Origin: Moringa oleifera
Taxonomy: Eukaryota; Streptophyta; Magnoliopsida; Brassicales; Moringaceae
Assembly: GCA_021397835.1 (NCBI GenBank)
Contig: JAJFZO010000049.1
Location: 1,369,001-1,433,000 of the forward strand
DNA length: 64,000 nt
Reading direction: 5' to 3'
Shown: positions 11,298-21,664 of the stretch, one piece after another
Numbering within the stretch: position 1 is the stretch's first letter
Layout of the letters: every line of letters starts with the position of its first letter
The notes under the pieces: model-generated
The model's database searches: none
What the model was told of the DNA's origin: nothing
The model's input: the letters and a program-made list of their open reading frames with translations, nothing else
Translations under genes and position numbers: made by a program

Positions 11298-11954
11298 ATG
11301 GTGGAGCAGGAGCAGGTGAGCCCTCTGGCAACCGGTGGATCGGTTGGTAGCAACCACGAGGCGGCTGGTTTGTTCGCGAAGAAAGCTAGCCGAAGAAAAG
11401 TCATCAAATGTTGCGGTTGCTTGACGGCCGTGATCGTTGTTCTAGCCGTAGTGGTCATAGTTTTGATGTTCACCGTGTTTCGGGTCAAGGATCCTGTGAT
11501 CAAAATGAAGGGCGTCACGATCACTAAGCTCGAGCTGATCAACGGCACGGTGCCTAAACCGGGGACTAACATGTCGGTGATCGCGGATGTATCGGTCAAG
11601 AACCCCAACGTCGCATCCTTCAGGTACAGTAACACTACCACAACGATTTACTATCATGACACGGTGGTCGGAGAGGCCCGAGGACCGCCGGGCAGGGCAA
11701 AGGCGAGGCGGACAATGAGGCTGAATGTGACTGTAGATATAATCACGGACCGGGTATTGTCCAGCCCGAATTTGATTCAGGATATCGATTCCGGGATCCT
11801 GACGATGAGCACCTACTCAAGAATCGGGGGGAGAGTGAATATTTTGAACATTGTTAAGAAGCATGTGACGGTGAAGATGAATTGCACCATCGCGGTTAAT
11901 ATCTCCAGTCGAGCCATTGAAGAACAGAACTGCAAGCGAAAGGTCGACCTCTGA
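11298..11954 (+). CDS. Membrane-anchored LEA_2 / NHL-type protein
   Basis: A single uninterrupted exon of 218 residues. A short N-terminal tail ends in a basic, Cys-containing patch (SRRKVIKCCG, 31-40), followed by one hydrophobic helix (about 41-61, CLTAVIVVLAVVVIVLMFTV). The rest is the LEA_2 domain: VTITKLELINGTVPKPGTN, the SVKNPNVASFRYSNTTTTIYY core (about 109-129), and FPPGRAKARRT-type turn GPPGRAKARRTMRLNVTVD. Several N-glycosylation sequons (NGT, NMS, NTT, NVT, NCT) fit an extracytoplasmic domain. This is the intronless LEA hydroxyproline-rich glycoprotein/NDR1-HIN1-like group, with Arabidopsis At2g46150 the likely match by position. Family members sit in the plasma membrane and respond to stress or pathogens; the specific role is not known from sequence. 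Confidence 0.88.
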   Translation: MVEQEQVSPLATGGSVGSNHEAAGLFAKKASRRKVIKCCGCLTAVIVVLAVVVIVLMFTVFRVKDPVIKMKGVTITKLELINGTVPKPGTNMSVIADVSVKNPNVASFRYSNTTTTIYYHDTVVGEARGPPGRAKARRTMRLNVTVDIITDRVLSSPNLIQDIDSGILTMSTYSRIGGRVNILNIVKKHVTVKMNCTIAVNISSRAIEEQNCKRKVDL

Positions 11955-13071
11955 CAATTACGGGTTTTCTTTTTTCCTTCTCTTTAAATCTTTTTGCCTT
12001 TTTTATTGTCATTTTCTCCGTTGTATCGGACTTCCATTGTTTGCTCAAAACGGCGACGGAATGCAGCGTAAAGCTTCCTTGGATCCATCAGGAGAGCCAG
12101 CACATATGGAGACGAGGATTCTTTCTCATTCTTATATTTTTCTCTTCCCTTTTCTTTTACTTTCTTAGACCACAAACAGAAAAGAGAGGAAAAAAAAAAA
12201 GGAAAGGAAAGGAAACCAATAAAAATGAAGTGGTGATGCTTGCTTTGGTAAGGTTCACGCTAAGAATATTTAATTGGGTAATAATGTTGCTGTGACGGGT
12301 TACTTGATCTTTAATTTCAATAGCGTAAGTTGTGCGAATCTGCCAAATCTAATTAAACAAAATAAACAAGTTTTGTTGACCCACAAATCCAGGATTCATG
12401 TGAAAAGAAGAATAACACGTTGCATAAAACAAATGAAGTTTAATCGTGGGCTGCTGGCACTTTCCTTTGGACCACAGTCTTCTAGGGGCCTTAGCCTCAT
12501 CACTTTATTGTTAAAATTGTGTACCATCAATTAAAATCAAGAACAAATTATGAATTTTGGCAAGGCTACTAGGAATTTGTTCTATACCCAATTCATAATT
12601 CCACTTAAGAAGTTGACCCTTTTTGGTATACAAAAAACTATATGATAAAAAAGAGAACTTCATATTCGAGAAGATTTCCTAATTTATTTTTGTGATGTAG
12701 AAAACAAGCCTTGTAGTCACGCAGACTGCCCCGTTTTTGGTTTTATTTTTCTTACTGGTTTCTGAAAAATTATAAATCTTCGGAGCCCTAACAAAAGATT
12801 GAGAAAGTTATGCCCATGGATATTTTACAATGATATAGCCATTGATAACGCTTAATCTTCTTGAAGATTAGAGTAAAAAAAGCCAGAAACAGAGAGCTTT
12901 CTCTGTTCTGTTACAGAAGCATCATAATAAATGCTTCAGTGTGTTTCGAAGCTCCGGTATTAAATGCAGCCGCTGGAATACCCACCCACCTTCTCCCCAA
13001 AAAATCTGCCCTAATCTCTTCTCTCTCTCCTCTCACCTCCAAATGGATTCTTCCACCACTGCGTCCAACAA
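11955..13071. other. Intergenic DNA between LEA_2 and ATL genes
   Basis: No convincing gene. Open frames near 11917-12295 overlap the LEA_2 3' UTR and have no recognisable features. The last 200 bases are a CT-rich leader for the RING gene. Confidence 0.55.
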
Positions 13072-13671
13072 ATGTCCACCACCACCACCTCCACCACCCC
13101 GAACTACCTCACCAACCTAGGCCTCGGCTACTCCATAGCCATAGCCCTTGGGTTTCTCGTCCTTCTCTCCACGGTTCTTCTGGCCTCCTATATCTGTTGC
13201 CGAGCCTCTCGCCACCGCAACGGTAACCCGAACGCCACTCCTACACCACCCACTACTACTAGCGATGGCGGCATAATCCTCCCTCGCATCATTTTCGTTG
13301 CTGAGGACGACGACCGAGACGGCACCGGAGATGAAAACGTCGCTGTTGGCCTCGACCAATCCGTCATCAACTCATACCCCAAATTCCAGTTCTCCAAAGA
13401 AGCCGCTGGTGATGCTGCAGCTGGTGGCGGCGGGGGCAGTGACACAACCTGTTCGATCTGTTTGTGCGAGTACAAGGACATGGAGATGCTGCGGATGATG
13501 CCCGAGTGTAGGCACTACTTTCACCTCTGTTGCTTAGACGCCTGGCTTAAGCTTAACGGTTCGTGTCCCGTCTGCCGCAATTCGCCGCTGCCCACTCCAC
13601 TCTCAACGCCCCTGTCAGAAGTCGTGCCCTTGTCACAGTACGCCGCGGATCGGAGGAGGACTAGAAGGTGA
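13072..13671 (+). CDS. RING-H2 E3 ubiquitin ligase of the ATL family (ATL67/68-like)
   Basis: One exon, 199 residues, as usual for intronless ATL genes. A Thr-rich N-terminus leads into a membrane helix (about 20-43, starting YSIAIALGFLVLLSTVLLAS), then a basic stretch, the GLD motif (GLDQSVINSYPKFQFS, 93-108) and a RING-H2 domain: C127-x2-C130-x15-C146-x-H148-x2-H151-x2-C154-x10-C165-x2-C168, with a Pro just before the seventh ligand's pair (CPVC). All eight zinc ligands and the Trp of the E2 contact (DAWL) are present. The protein should be a membrane-anchored ubiquitin ligase. The start is the first ATG giving this domain order. Position next to the reticulon and golgin genes suggests ATL67 (At2g46160) or ATL68 (At3g61550). 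Targets are unknown. Confidence 0.93.
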   Translation: MSTTTTSTTPNYLTNLGLGYSIAIALGFLVLLSTVLLASYICCRASRHRNGNPNATPTPPTTTSDGGIILPRIIFVAEDDDRDGTGDENVAVGLDQSVINSYPKFQFSKEAAGDAAAGGGGGSDTTCSICLCEYKDMEMLRMMPECRHYFHLCCLDAWLKLNGSCPVCRNSPLPTPLSTPLSEVVPLSQYAADRRRTRR

Positions 13672-15070
13672 TCTTTTGGGGTTTTTGCCTTCCATATGGT
13701 GGAAATTTTGGTTTTTCTCTTTAGAAAAAAAAATCTCCTTTTGGGTATTTATAATCTCAGTTTTCTCATTATCATTTTTTACTGGGTAAGTAATGCTAGG
13801 ATCTGAGTTGCTAGGAGAGATTGACTCTTCAAAGTTGTTTATTCTCTGCAAGAATTGGGTGATGATAGCAGTTTGTATTGAATGAGTTCAGTGATGGCAT
13901 TTGTCAGCTAATCTTTGTTAATTTTAATGGAATCTCCACTAATTGTTGCTTCGTAATCTCTTAAATGAGAAAGCCAACTCCTTCATCCGCTCCTGCAATT
14001 TTCATTTTACTGCTGATTCGATCCACGCAGAGGACTACTGGTAGCCACTCCTCTCTATTATGGATTACTGTTATATTGAATTTTGTCTGTTAATCAATTA
14101 GCTTTTTAAGAACTTAGGACTTGGATTTGTCAGTTCTTCCCCGTTCACATGCCAAGTTCCTGCTGGGTATGGCCCTGTAAATTGCAACCAACCCTTTTGT
14201 CAACGCTCTGTTCTTGACGTAAATGGAAGGTCACCTCTGCTTCATGTCAGCTGGCAGCTCCAGCTCTGTACTGGCACAGGCATCCAGTGGTTTGTTTTGT
14301 TGACTTTAAATGTCAATGTTGCTGGTTTTTCATTACAATCCGATCAGACAGTTTAAAAAAATCTCACTGTTTAAATCAACATATTGCCGAATTAGAGTTA
14401 AGCCAATTGATCCATACAAGATTACCTTTACTTGTACTGAAATTGATTCTCAATTTTGCTCTACAGATGAGAAGGTGATTTAATTATTAATCATAGCATA
14501 AGATTAAGGCAAAAGACGGCTCGATTGTTAAGGTTGAAGACTGTATTAATGTATAATAAAGCTAATTCAAGCATAGGGGAATTGTTTTCGGGAACCTACA
14601 ATCGGGAAATTTAGTCGTAAATTACTATGTTTAGACCATGGAGTTGTTTTGATTCAAAGATTCAAGGTCTGTCTCAATCAGAAAGGGCAGAAGTTGAAAG
14701 TTGTGGGTCTGGTCTGGCACATGGTGTTCGATATATGTGAATAGCCATGTGTGGAGTTTGGAGTCTAAACACCGCATCAAGAATTTAGGAAAACTTGAAT
14801 GTTAAGAATACTGAAATACTTAGACGAATCTTGATGGAGTAGCAAAGGAAACACATTAAACGATATAAACTAGAATTTATGAAATCCGATCTCAAAAATT
14901 TCTCCCTTTCTTCTGCTCCTGAGCGCTCTTCCCTGGATTTTCCCCCTCTTTTCTGCTCCTAAATCTTCAAGGAACCATTTTTTACTGTCTGAGGGATTGA
15001 AAAGCAACACACCCCACTCAATTCTGGATCATTTTCAGGTTCTGGTTGACGATAAGTAGAGATCTTGAAG
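13672..15070. other. ATL 3' UTR and intergenic DNA up to the methyltransferase-like gene
   Basis: I see no gene, RNA or repeat that I can support. The last 150 bases are a pyrimidine-rich leader. Confidence 0.55.
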
Positions 15071-16498
15071 ATGAGAAGAGCCAATGTGTTGGTGAGGTTT
15101 AGAACATGGAGAGGGTTCCACAGGCCTGTTTACATATTAAGTACCTTTGCTTTTCTGATTTGCATGGCATCTCTCTCCAAGTTTTACTCTATCAGTTCGC
15201 TTGATCTCTCTGATAGGTTCTGCAAGAGCCTTGAGTGTCAAAGTACAGTGGGAAGCCAAGTGAGATTGACTGTGGAAACTGTTATTCTGAGAATTCAACT
15301 GGAACTCAGTGATATGAAGAATTTGCCAATGGAGTCGGCGTCTTCATCAACGTCGTTACGGTACGGTGCTTTTCTCTCGGACATTCTCGGGCTTGTTGAG
15401 TCGGTGCAGGCAAAGTTGGCAGCCAATGAAGGGGTTCAAAAGCAGAACGGAGAAGAAACCAGAGCTGTTCATCCTCTGGTGAAACCAGGGAAGCAATCTG
15501 ATGAACCTGCTGATTACTTTCTGATAGAGGAGATCCGAAAGTACGTGAGGATCAAGCCGAACAGATTAGGAAAACAAAACTTCATGGGAGCTAATGGTAC
15601 TTTCACCAGCATCGGCCATGCTTGTTTCGCCATGAAGAAAGAGCTTGAGGAGTACATGGATTATGACATTGGTGAAATCTGCAACGACGACTGGAAACTG
15701 GCTCAGAGGCTAATGGTTCACGGCTGTGATCCATTACCGAGAAGGAGATGCTTCTCGCGAGCTCCTCAGCTATACAGCAAGCCATTTCCCATTAACGAGT
15801 CCATGTGGAAGCTTCCTGATAACAGAAACGTCCGATGGAGCCAGTACAGATGCAAGAACTTCACCTGCCTGGCTAACAACGCGACTGGCAAAGGGTTCTT
15901 CAAGTGTGCGGATTGCTTCAATCTTTCAGATCACGAAATGCCCAGATGGATCAAACAAGTCGATTTTGACCCGGAAACAAACCAGACAGCAGATTTCTTG
16001 GTACCTGAAGTGCTGGAAATCAAACCTGGAGAGATCAGAATTGGATTGGATTTCAGCGTGGGAACTGGAACTTTCGCAGCCAGGATGAGAGAGTTCGACG
16101 TTACAATCGTATCAGCAACAATCAATCTCGGGGCACCATTCAACGAAATGATCGCTCTTCGGGGACTAATCCCACTCTACTTGACCATAAATCAACGGCT
16201 TCCATTCTTCGATAACACTCTGGATATAATCCACACAACCAGATTTCTCGATGGTTGGATTGATTTCGTACTCCTCGACTTCATATTATACGATTGGGAC
16301 AGAGTTTTAAGGCCTGGAGGGCTGCTGTGGATCGATAGCTTCTTCTGTTTAAAAGAGGATCTGTATGATTATCTGGAAGCCTTCAAGATGCTAAGGTACA
16401 GGAAGCATAAATGGGTAGTTGTTCCTAAGCGCGACAAAGACGACAGTGAGGTTTTCTTCTCTGCCCTGTTAGAGAAGCCGCCCAGACCATTCAGATAA
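15071..16498 (+). CDS. Type II membrane SAM-dependent methyltransferase-like protein (At1g29790/At5g40830 type)
   Basis: A single exon encoding 475 residues. The frame is open a little upstream, but the first ATG is at 15071. A short basic N-terminus and one hydrophobic segment (about 20-40, VYILSTFAFLICMASLSKFY) indicate a type II anchor, probably Golgi. Conserved features include HGCDPLPRRRC (218-227), several Cys pairs (KNFTCL, FKCADCF), the SAM-binding motif I variant IRIGLDFSVGTGTFAARM (322-339), DNTLDIIHTT (381-390) and the post-II motif RVLRPGGLLWID (411-422). These match the plant family of putative methyltransferases related to At1g29790 and At5g40830, distantly related to the QUASIMODO/TSD2 pectin methyltransferases. 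The substrate is not known. It is the one gene in the left half that I cannot place in the Arabidopsis colinear blocks. Confidence 0.85.
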   Translation: MRRANVLVRFRTWRGFHRPVYILSTFAFLICMASLSKFYSISSLDLSDRFCKSLECQSTVGSQVRLTVETVILRIQLELSDMKNLPMESASSSTSLRYGAFLSDILGLVESVQAKLAANEGVQKQNGEETRAVHPLVKPGKQSDEPADYFLIEEIRKYVRIKPNRLGKQNFMGANGTFTSIGHACFAMKKELEEYMDYDIGEICNDDWKLAQRLMVHGCDPLPRRRCFSRAPQLYSKPFPINESMWKLPDNRNVRWSQYRCKNFTCLANNATGKGFFKCADCFNLSDHEMPRWIKQVDFDPETNQTADFLVPEVLEIKPGEIRIGLDFSVGTGTFAARMREFDVTIVSATINLGAPFNEMIALRGLIPLYLTINQRLPFFDNTLDIIHTTRFLDGWIDFVLLDFILYDWDRVLRPGGLLWIDSFFCLKEDLYDYLEAFKMLRYRKHKWVVVPKRDKDDSEVFFSALLEKPPRPFR

Positions 16499-18503
16499 CC
16501 AGTAGACAGAGTTTTTACAGAGTTGAACACAGAGAAGCACTTCAGCTTCTGTTCTTATTACTATTTTACAGAGCTAATTTTAATCAATATCCCGTGATTC
16601 TTCAAACGGAAGTGGAGATGGTGAGAAGTTGTTTTCAATGGCAATAGACTAACCAGGTTAATCATGTAACAAAAGCTGTGGCTTTCAGGAAACAGAGCAT
16701 CAAAGTGATGAATACATGGGGACAAGCCATAATGGATTTCATTTTCCAATTATGCTTTTCTTGTCCTCTCTGATTGCGACCCATTCTTCCTCTCTGATTC
16801 TTCTATCCGGTGGGCTGGATTCGTTACAGTCACCAGCATAACACCAACTATTTCGTTCTTCCTTTTACATATCAAAAGTTATTCGCAGTTCATAGTGTTA
16901 TATTACATTTTAGTGAGACAAACTTGTTATAGTTTAATATATATATATATATATATATAAAGATGCTTTAATTTGATTTTTAATTTAAATTTTAATATAT
17001 TGATTAATTTAATTTTATACATAATTTTTTAATTTAATTAAAATTAAATTTTGACTCAACTAGTTTTAAAAAATATCAAAAATATTTAAAATTAATGTTA
17101 CTGTAAATTTAAAAAAATAAAATTGATAAATTATTTTTATAAATTTTTAGAAAATTAAAATTTTTTATAGATATAAACCTTATTGTATACAATTTCTAAT
17201 TTTAATATTTATACTTAAATTTTTTTATATAAATTAAATTAAATTAAAATATCAAATATATGATTAATCTCATTAATATTTGATATGTAAAATAAATACG
17301 AATATAATTTTATTTTTAAATCTAAAATAAAATTATATTTCAAAATTCAAGGGTATGGACCAATACAGTGTGAAACGAATCTATCTGTCTTATTCTGCAT
17401 TTAGTTAATGAGTTTTTATCTGATATAATATTATTATGTGTAACAGTGATGCCGTTCATTTTAAATGTAATTAAATGATTTTATTTAATTTAAATATATA
17501 TTTAAAAATATCTAATATGAACATAAATATAAATTTAACAGAATAATTAAACGCAAACCCTTTTAGCTGGGAACTAAGGCAAACACAGTGAGTTAACGAT
17601 TCCCCATAAAAGAACAGAAAAAGCGTCTCTTTTTGGGGCCGAGAAGGCACAGACTAGAGCAGTGAAGAAAGGCCACAGTCAAATAGCATGCAGAGACCCC
17701 AATTTATGTAATTTTCTATAATTAAAAAAAAGTAAAAATATATGCTTTTCTGATTTTTTTTAAAAAAACTAATTTAACCTTTTTTTTAATGTTATTTATA
17801 GTTGCTTTGCTTTACTCATGAGGCCTCTCTTCTCGTTTAAATACAGGTTAAAACTAGCTTTTGTTTTAGGCCTTACTGTTTTTGTTGAAAGGATTTTTTT
17901 TTCTTTAAATTAATTTGCCTTATATTTTAGAAATTTTTTTTTTGTTTTATTATTTTCATACATATTATATAATTTTTTATTTTTAAATTTTTATTGCAAA
18001 TTATAATTTTTTATTAAGAGATAAAATATTATGTTAATATGAGTTTATACTGAATTTTATTGGATAAAAAGTTCAAAAGATATTTTATAATTTAAAATAA
18101 TAACCTAAAAAATAAATATAATAAATTAATTTTATTAAATTATTATATGTCATAATTTATTTAAAAATTGAATAAAATTAAAATGATTTTTTTATTAAAT
18201 AAATGTTTTTGTATTATAATGATTACTAATGTATGGATGTCTTCACTTTACAATACTTTTCAAGTGTCCTAAATGTCAAGTGGACCAGAAAGGTTTTTTT
18301 ATGTTTAAATTAAAAATTAAAAGGAAAAAAACTTCTTAGAGGATTTTTTTATTATAATATTTACGAAAATGATAAATAAAAAGGAAAATAGAAAAGGGGC
18401 TGAAAAAATTGAAAGGCATGCTCCGGCTACGTGGAGCCCACTGACATCAGCCTCGCAGACTAGCGCTGGCCGTCCATTTGAGCTGTCACTCTATCTACAT
18501 TCG
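16499..18503. other. AT-rich intergenic DNA
   Basis: After a short 3' UTR the region is very AT-rich (about 16900-17570 and 17700-18400). It contains an (AT)n microsatellite at 16937-16959 but no genes or clear transposon ends. Base composition changes sharply at about 18420, where the reticulon promoter begins. Confidence 0.6.
16937..16959. repeat. (AT)n microsatellite
   Basis: About eleven AT units in AT-rich intergenic DNA. Confidence 0.9.
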
Positions 18504-18776
18504 CCACGTGTCCCAAATCCTGTCTCGGGTCGGTGACTTTTCCAACATCCACCGTCCGTTGCCCCCACGTTCTTTTATCTTAAAAGCGCTGAAGAGAGAA
18601 TTTTGACGTACGGCCCCACCTCAGCGATCTCCGTCCTATAATCTAACGATTGTCTCTCTCTCCTCTTCATCAGAACTTAACGCCGTCAACTTTTTTTTTT
18701 TTTTTTACAAATCTCTCCCGAACCGCCAGGCTCCTTATACGAACCTAAGGTTAGGGTTCATCACCGGCTATATAGC
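18504..18776 (+). promoter_or_regulatory. Reticulon promoter: G-box, telo-box, TATA
   Basis: The GC-rich segment upstream of the reticulon carries CACGTG at 18505-18510, within GCCACGTGTC (ABRE-like), a TGACG motif near 18604, a T16 tract at 18691-18706, a telo-box (TTAGGGTT) at 18751-18758 and a TATA box (CTATATAG) at 18768-18775. Transcription from this TATA box would begin near 18800, leaving a leader of about 115 bases. Confidence 0.5.
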
Positions 18777-18915
18777 CCACGTACATCGCCTGCCAACCCG
18801 TTTCATTTCGTTCACTTTTGCTGAGGGACTTTAAACTGAGCTTGGGCACCCAACTTTATTGTTTTGCTCAGAGATCCTTTTAATCTAGTTTGAAGTTGCA
18901 AAGTAAGAACGCAGA

Positions 18916-21021
18916 ATGGCCGAGCCGCTGGAGAATTCGGGTACAACGTCTGAATCGCTTTTGGAGAAGATCGCCGAGAAGATTCACAGTCACGATTCTT
19001 CGTCGTCTTCTGATTCGGAGTCCGACACCACGTCGTCGGTGAAGGCGAAGATTTATCGCTTGTTTGGGAGAGAGAGACCGGTTCACAAGGTCCTCGGTGG
19101 AGGAAAGCGTACGGCATCTTTGCTTCGATTTTCTTTTCCTTTTCTTTTTCCTGATCAATTTCTTATGTTTGGTTGTGATCTGTGGTTCCTGTTTTTTTAT
19201 CTTCTTTCTTTTTAATTTGGAAGCGATCGGATGGTTGCTGTTCGAATAGGGATGTGAAAAAGTACTATTGTGATGAAGACATTTACTTTTAGGTCCGGTG
19301 AAAACACTCCCCAATATACAAATGGAGCCGTGCCTTTGGCTTTTAGAAGCTTGATGCCTCGTGGTTGTTCGAATCTGTTATTAGTTGTTTTCTGGTTTGC
19401 TAATCAGAGGCTGGTTTGGTTGTGTATTATTTGGTTATGCTTTGTGAAAAGTTCCAATGTTTTGAAAACTTGTTCTCCATTTGGTGGTAGAAATGATGCA
19501 CAAATTCGATCCATATAGATGAATATTGTTGCTAAATTAAATGTTTTATAATTACAGTGGAACTAATGACCCTAGAAACTAAGTTTGTGCTTCATTTCCT
19601 GCGTACGTCTTTAATTTCCTTTTTGGCTTTCTCCAAATCCAAACAAAGCATAAAACTATAGTATCTAAAATTATTTGCTGAATTGGTAAACTATATAGAG
19701 AAGATTAAAGAAAACCTTTTGTTCTTTATACATGTTCTTTCACCAGCAACCAGTTTGGGGATCTTTGGGATTTCTGTTGATGTACTATTTTGTTGTGAAA
19801 GATACATTTTTATCATCTGCTTGACCAAGTCAGTGATCTAAAGCTGAACAGAATAAGTTTGCTCATCAGATTTTCTGCAATAACTTGCTGCAGCTGCTGA
19901 TGTGTTCTTGTGGAGGAATAAGAAGGTCTCTGCTGGTGTACTTGGCACAGCAACTGCTATCTGGATTCTGTTTGAATTGGTTGAATACCATCTGCTTACC
20001 CTCGTATGCCACATTTCAATACTCTCCCTTGCAGTGTTATTCTTGTGGTCCAATGCTCATACCTTCATCAACAAGTAAGCTTCTCATCTTCACTGTGTTA
20101 GCGTATCGGTTGATAGTATTTAATAATTCAACTTTTAGGAAATTGGTTGAGATGTCAAAGCTCCAACATGCTGTCATCAAAACTGTATTCTGATCCTGGC
20201 CTAATAACTATTATTGCAGATCTCCGCCTCGCATCCCTCAAGTTCATCTGCCAGAAGAGCCATTTTTGCAGGTTGCTTCTGCATTGACAATGGAAATCAA
20301 CTATGCTTTCTCAGTCTTGCGGGACATTGCATCAGGAAGAGACTTGAAGAAGTTCCTCGTGGTATGTGTTTTTTCTGTCTGCATAAATCTTTTGTGAAAG
20401 CTTCAGCCTGAAAGTGGAATACTCGTTGTTCTATAATTTTTTGCCCTGGTGTTCCATATATCTTAATTTGATGCCTTGTTTTGTTAACAAATAATTTGTC
20501 ACTGATGCTACAAAGTCGTTAGATTTGCAACGGATTTTGAACATAAATTCTACGCATGCTATAACAAATGGCTAGATTGATGGGCTTTATATTTGGGCCT
20601 ATACCTAACATATCCTTGTTTCATTGACCCAGTATTCAGTTTCAGAAATTGCTTATATTTTGATAATCAGATCTTAAGAATGTCAATGTGTTGAATCTCA
20701 GGTTATTGCCGGCCTGTGGATCCTGTCAACTGTGGGTAGTTGGTGCAACTTCTTGACCTTGTTTTACATATGTAAGAACAGTGGGCATTTGCTTTTGGAG
20801 ATTTTGTTTACTTGTTAACTGATACTGATCTTGATGATCTTGATCTGGAAACAGCCTTTGTTCTGCTGCACACTGTGCCCGTGATATATGAGAAGTATGA
20901 GGACAAGGTTGACCCACTTGCTGAGAAGGCAATGATTGAGTTGAAAAAGCAGTATGCAGTGTTTGATGCTAAGGTTCTGAGCAAGATACCAAGAGGGGCT
21001 TTCAAACTGAAGAGGGGTTAG
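18916..21021 (+). CDS. Reticulon-like protein, RTNLB family (endoplasmic reticulum shaping)
   Basis: Five exons: 18916-19108, 19894-20074, 20220-20361, 20702-20771 and 20855-21021. The junctions keep frame and give 250 residues. Residues 1-60 are an acidic/Ser-rich cytosolic tail ([14 protein letters not shown], 29-42) ending at the conserved [19 protein letters not shown]. The reticulon homology domain follows from about 65: [16 protein letters not shown], a long hydrophobic hairpin (about 80-117), the loop [20 protein letters not shown], a second hairpin (about 170-204) and the conserved tail [18 protein letters not shown]. Reticulons insert as wedges into tubular ER and set curvature. The gene lies between the ATL and golgin genes as in Arabidopsis (RTNLB5/RTNLB6). 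Intron 1 (785 bases) is the longest and has no coding content. It runs tail to tail with the golgin gene. Confidence 0.94.
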
Positions 21022-21664
21022 AGAGAGTTTATATATCTGTCAATTGGGTATGAGGGTTCTTTGTCTCATGTTGTCCCCAACCAGATGTTTCCAAGTGTTT
21101 GGGCAATTCGTATCAATTAGGCATTTCCTGTTTTTGGTGACATCATATGTCTCTCTTTGGCTTTCTGACAGCACCTTAACTTTGGATAATTTTGTGGCAT
21201 CTTTGGTGTATTTTGATTATCAACCTGTTTTTGTGGTATTCTTGTCACAATAACATGAACCTATGTAGCATTTATTGTTTCAAGATTATCTCGGTTTTGA
21301 TTATTGAGAAAGTCAGCTACCAATTGTTAGCTCTTCCTTTGAGCTATTGTCTCGATGGATTTCAGAGGAAGTCTGATTGTGGCATTTACATGAAGGCCAC
21401 GTTTCGTCGGTAGCATAACCCATGTTGCAAGCAGTGATTGTGATAAGAGACTTAGGTATGAGTCCTCAAAATCAAAAGGGCCACGGGATTCATTCTCATT
21501 CTGCTTCTGATTTTCAATTTAATCTGAAGTTGCACATGTAAGGACATGATGGTGAAAAGCCTTCTTTTCTCATTTCGGGAGTAAAAGAATTAATTGAACA
21601 AGATAGCATAGCTACAACATCAACAAAGAATCTATACCTTTTCTGTAACTACTCAGTGGAGCAT
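21022..21664. other. Shared 3' intergenic region between convergent reticulon and golgin genes
   Basis: It holds the 3' UTRs of both genes. No other feature seen. Confidence 0.6.

Noticed and set aside
11180..11641. 153-residue open frame on the minus strand
   Set aside because: It is the antisense shadow of the LEA_2 gene, which has a clear domain and membrane helix on the plus strand.
13188..13481. 97-residue minus-strand open frame
   Set aside because: Shadow of the GC-rich RING-H2 gene; low-complexity peptide.
15726..16088. 120-residue open frame in another frame of the methyltransferase-like gene
   Set aside because: The 475-codon frame has the SAM motifs; this one has none.
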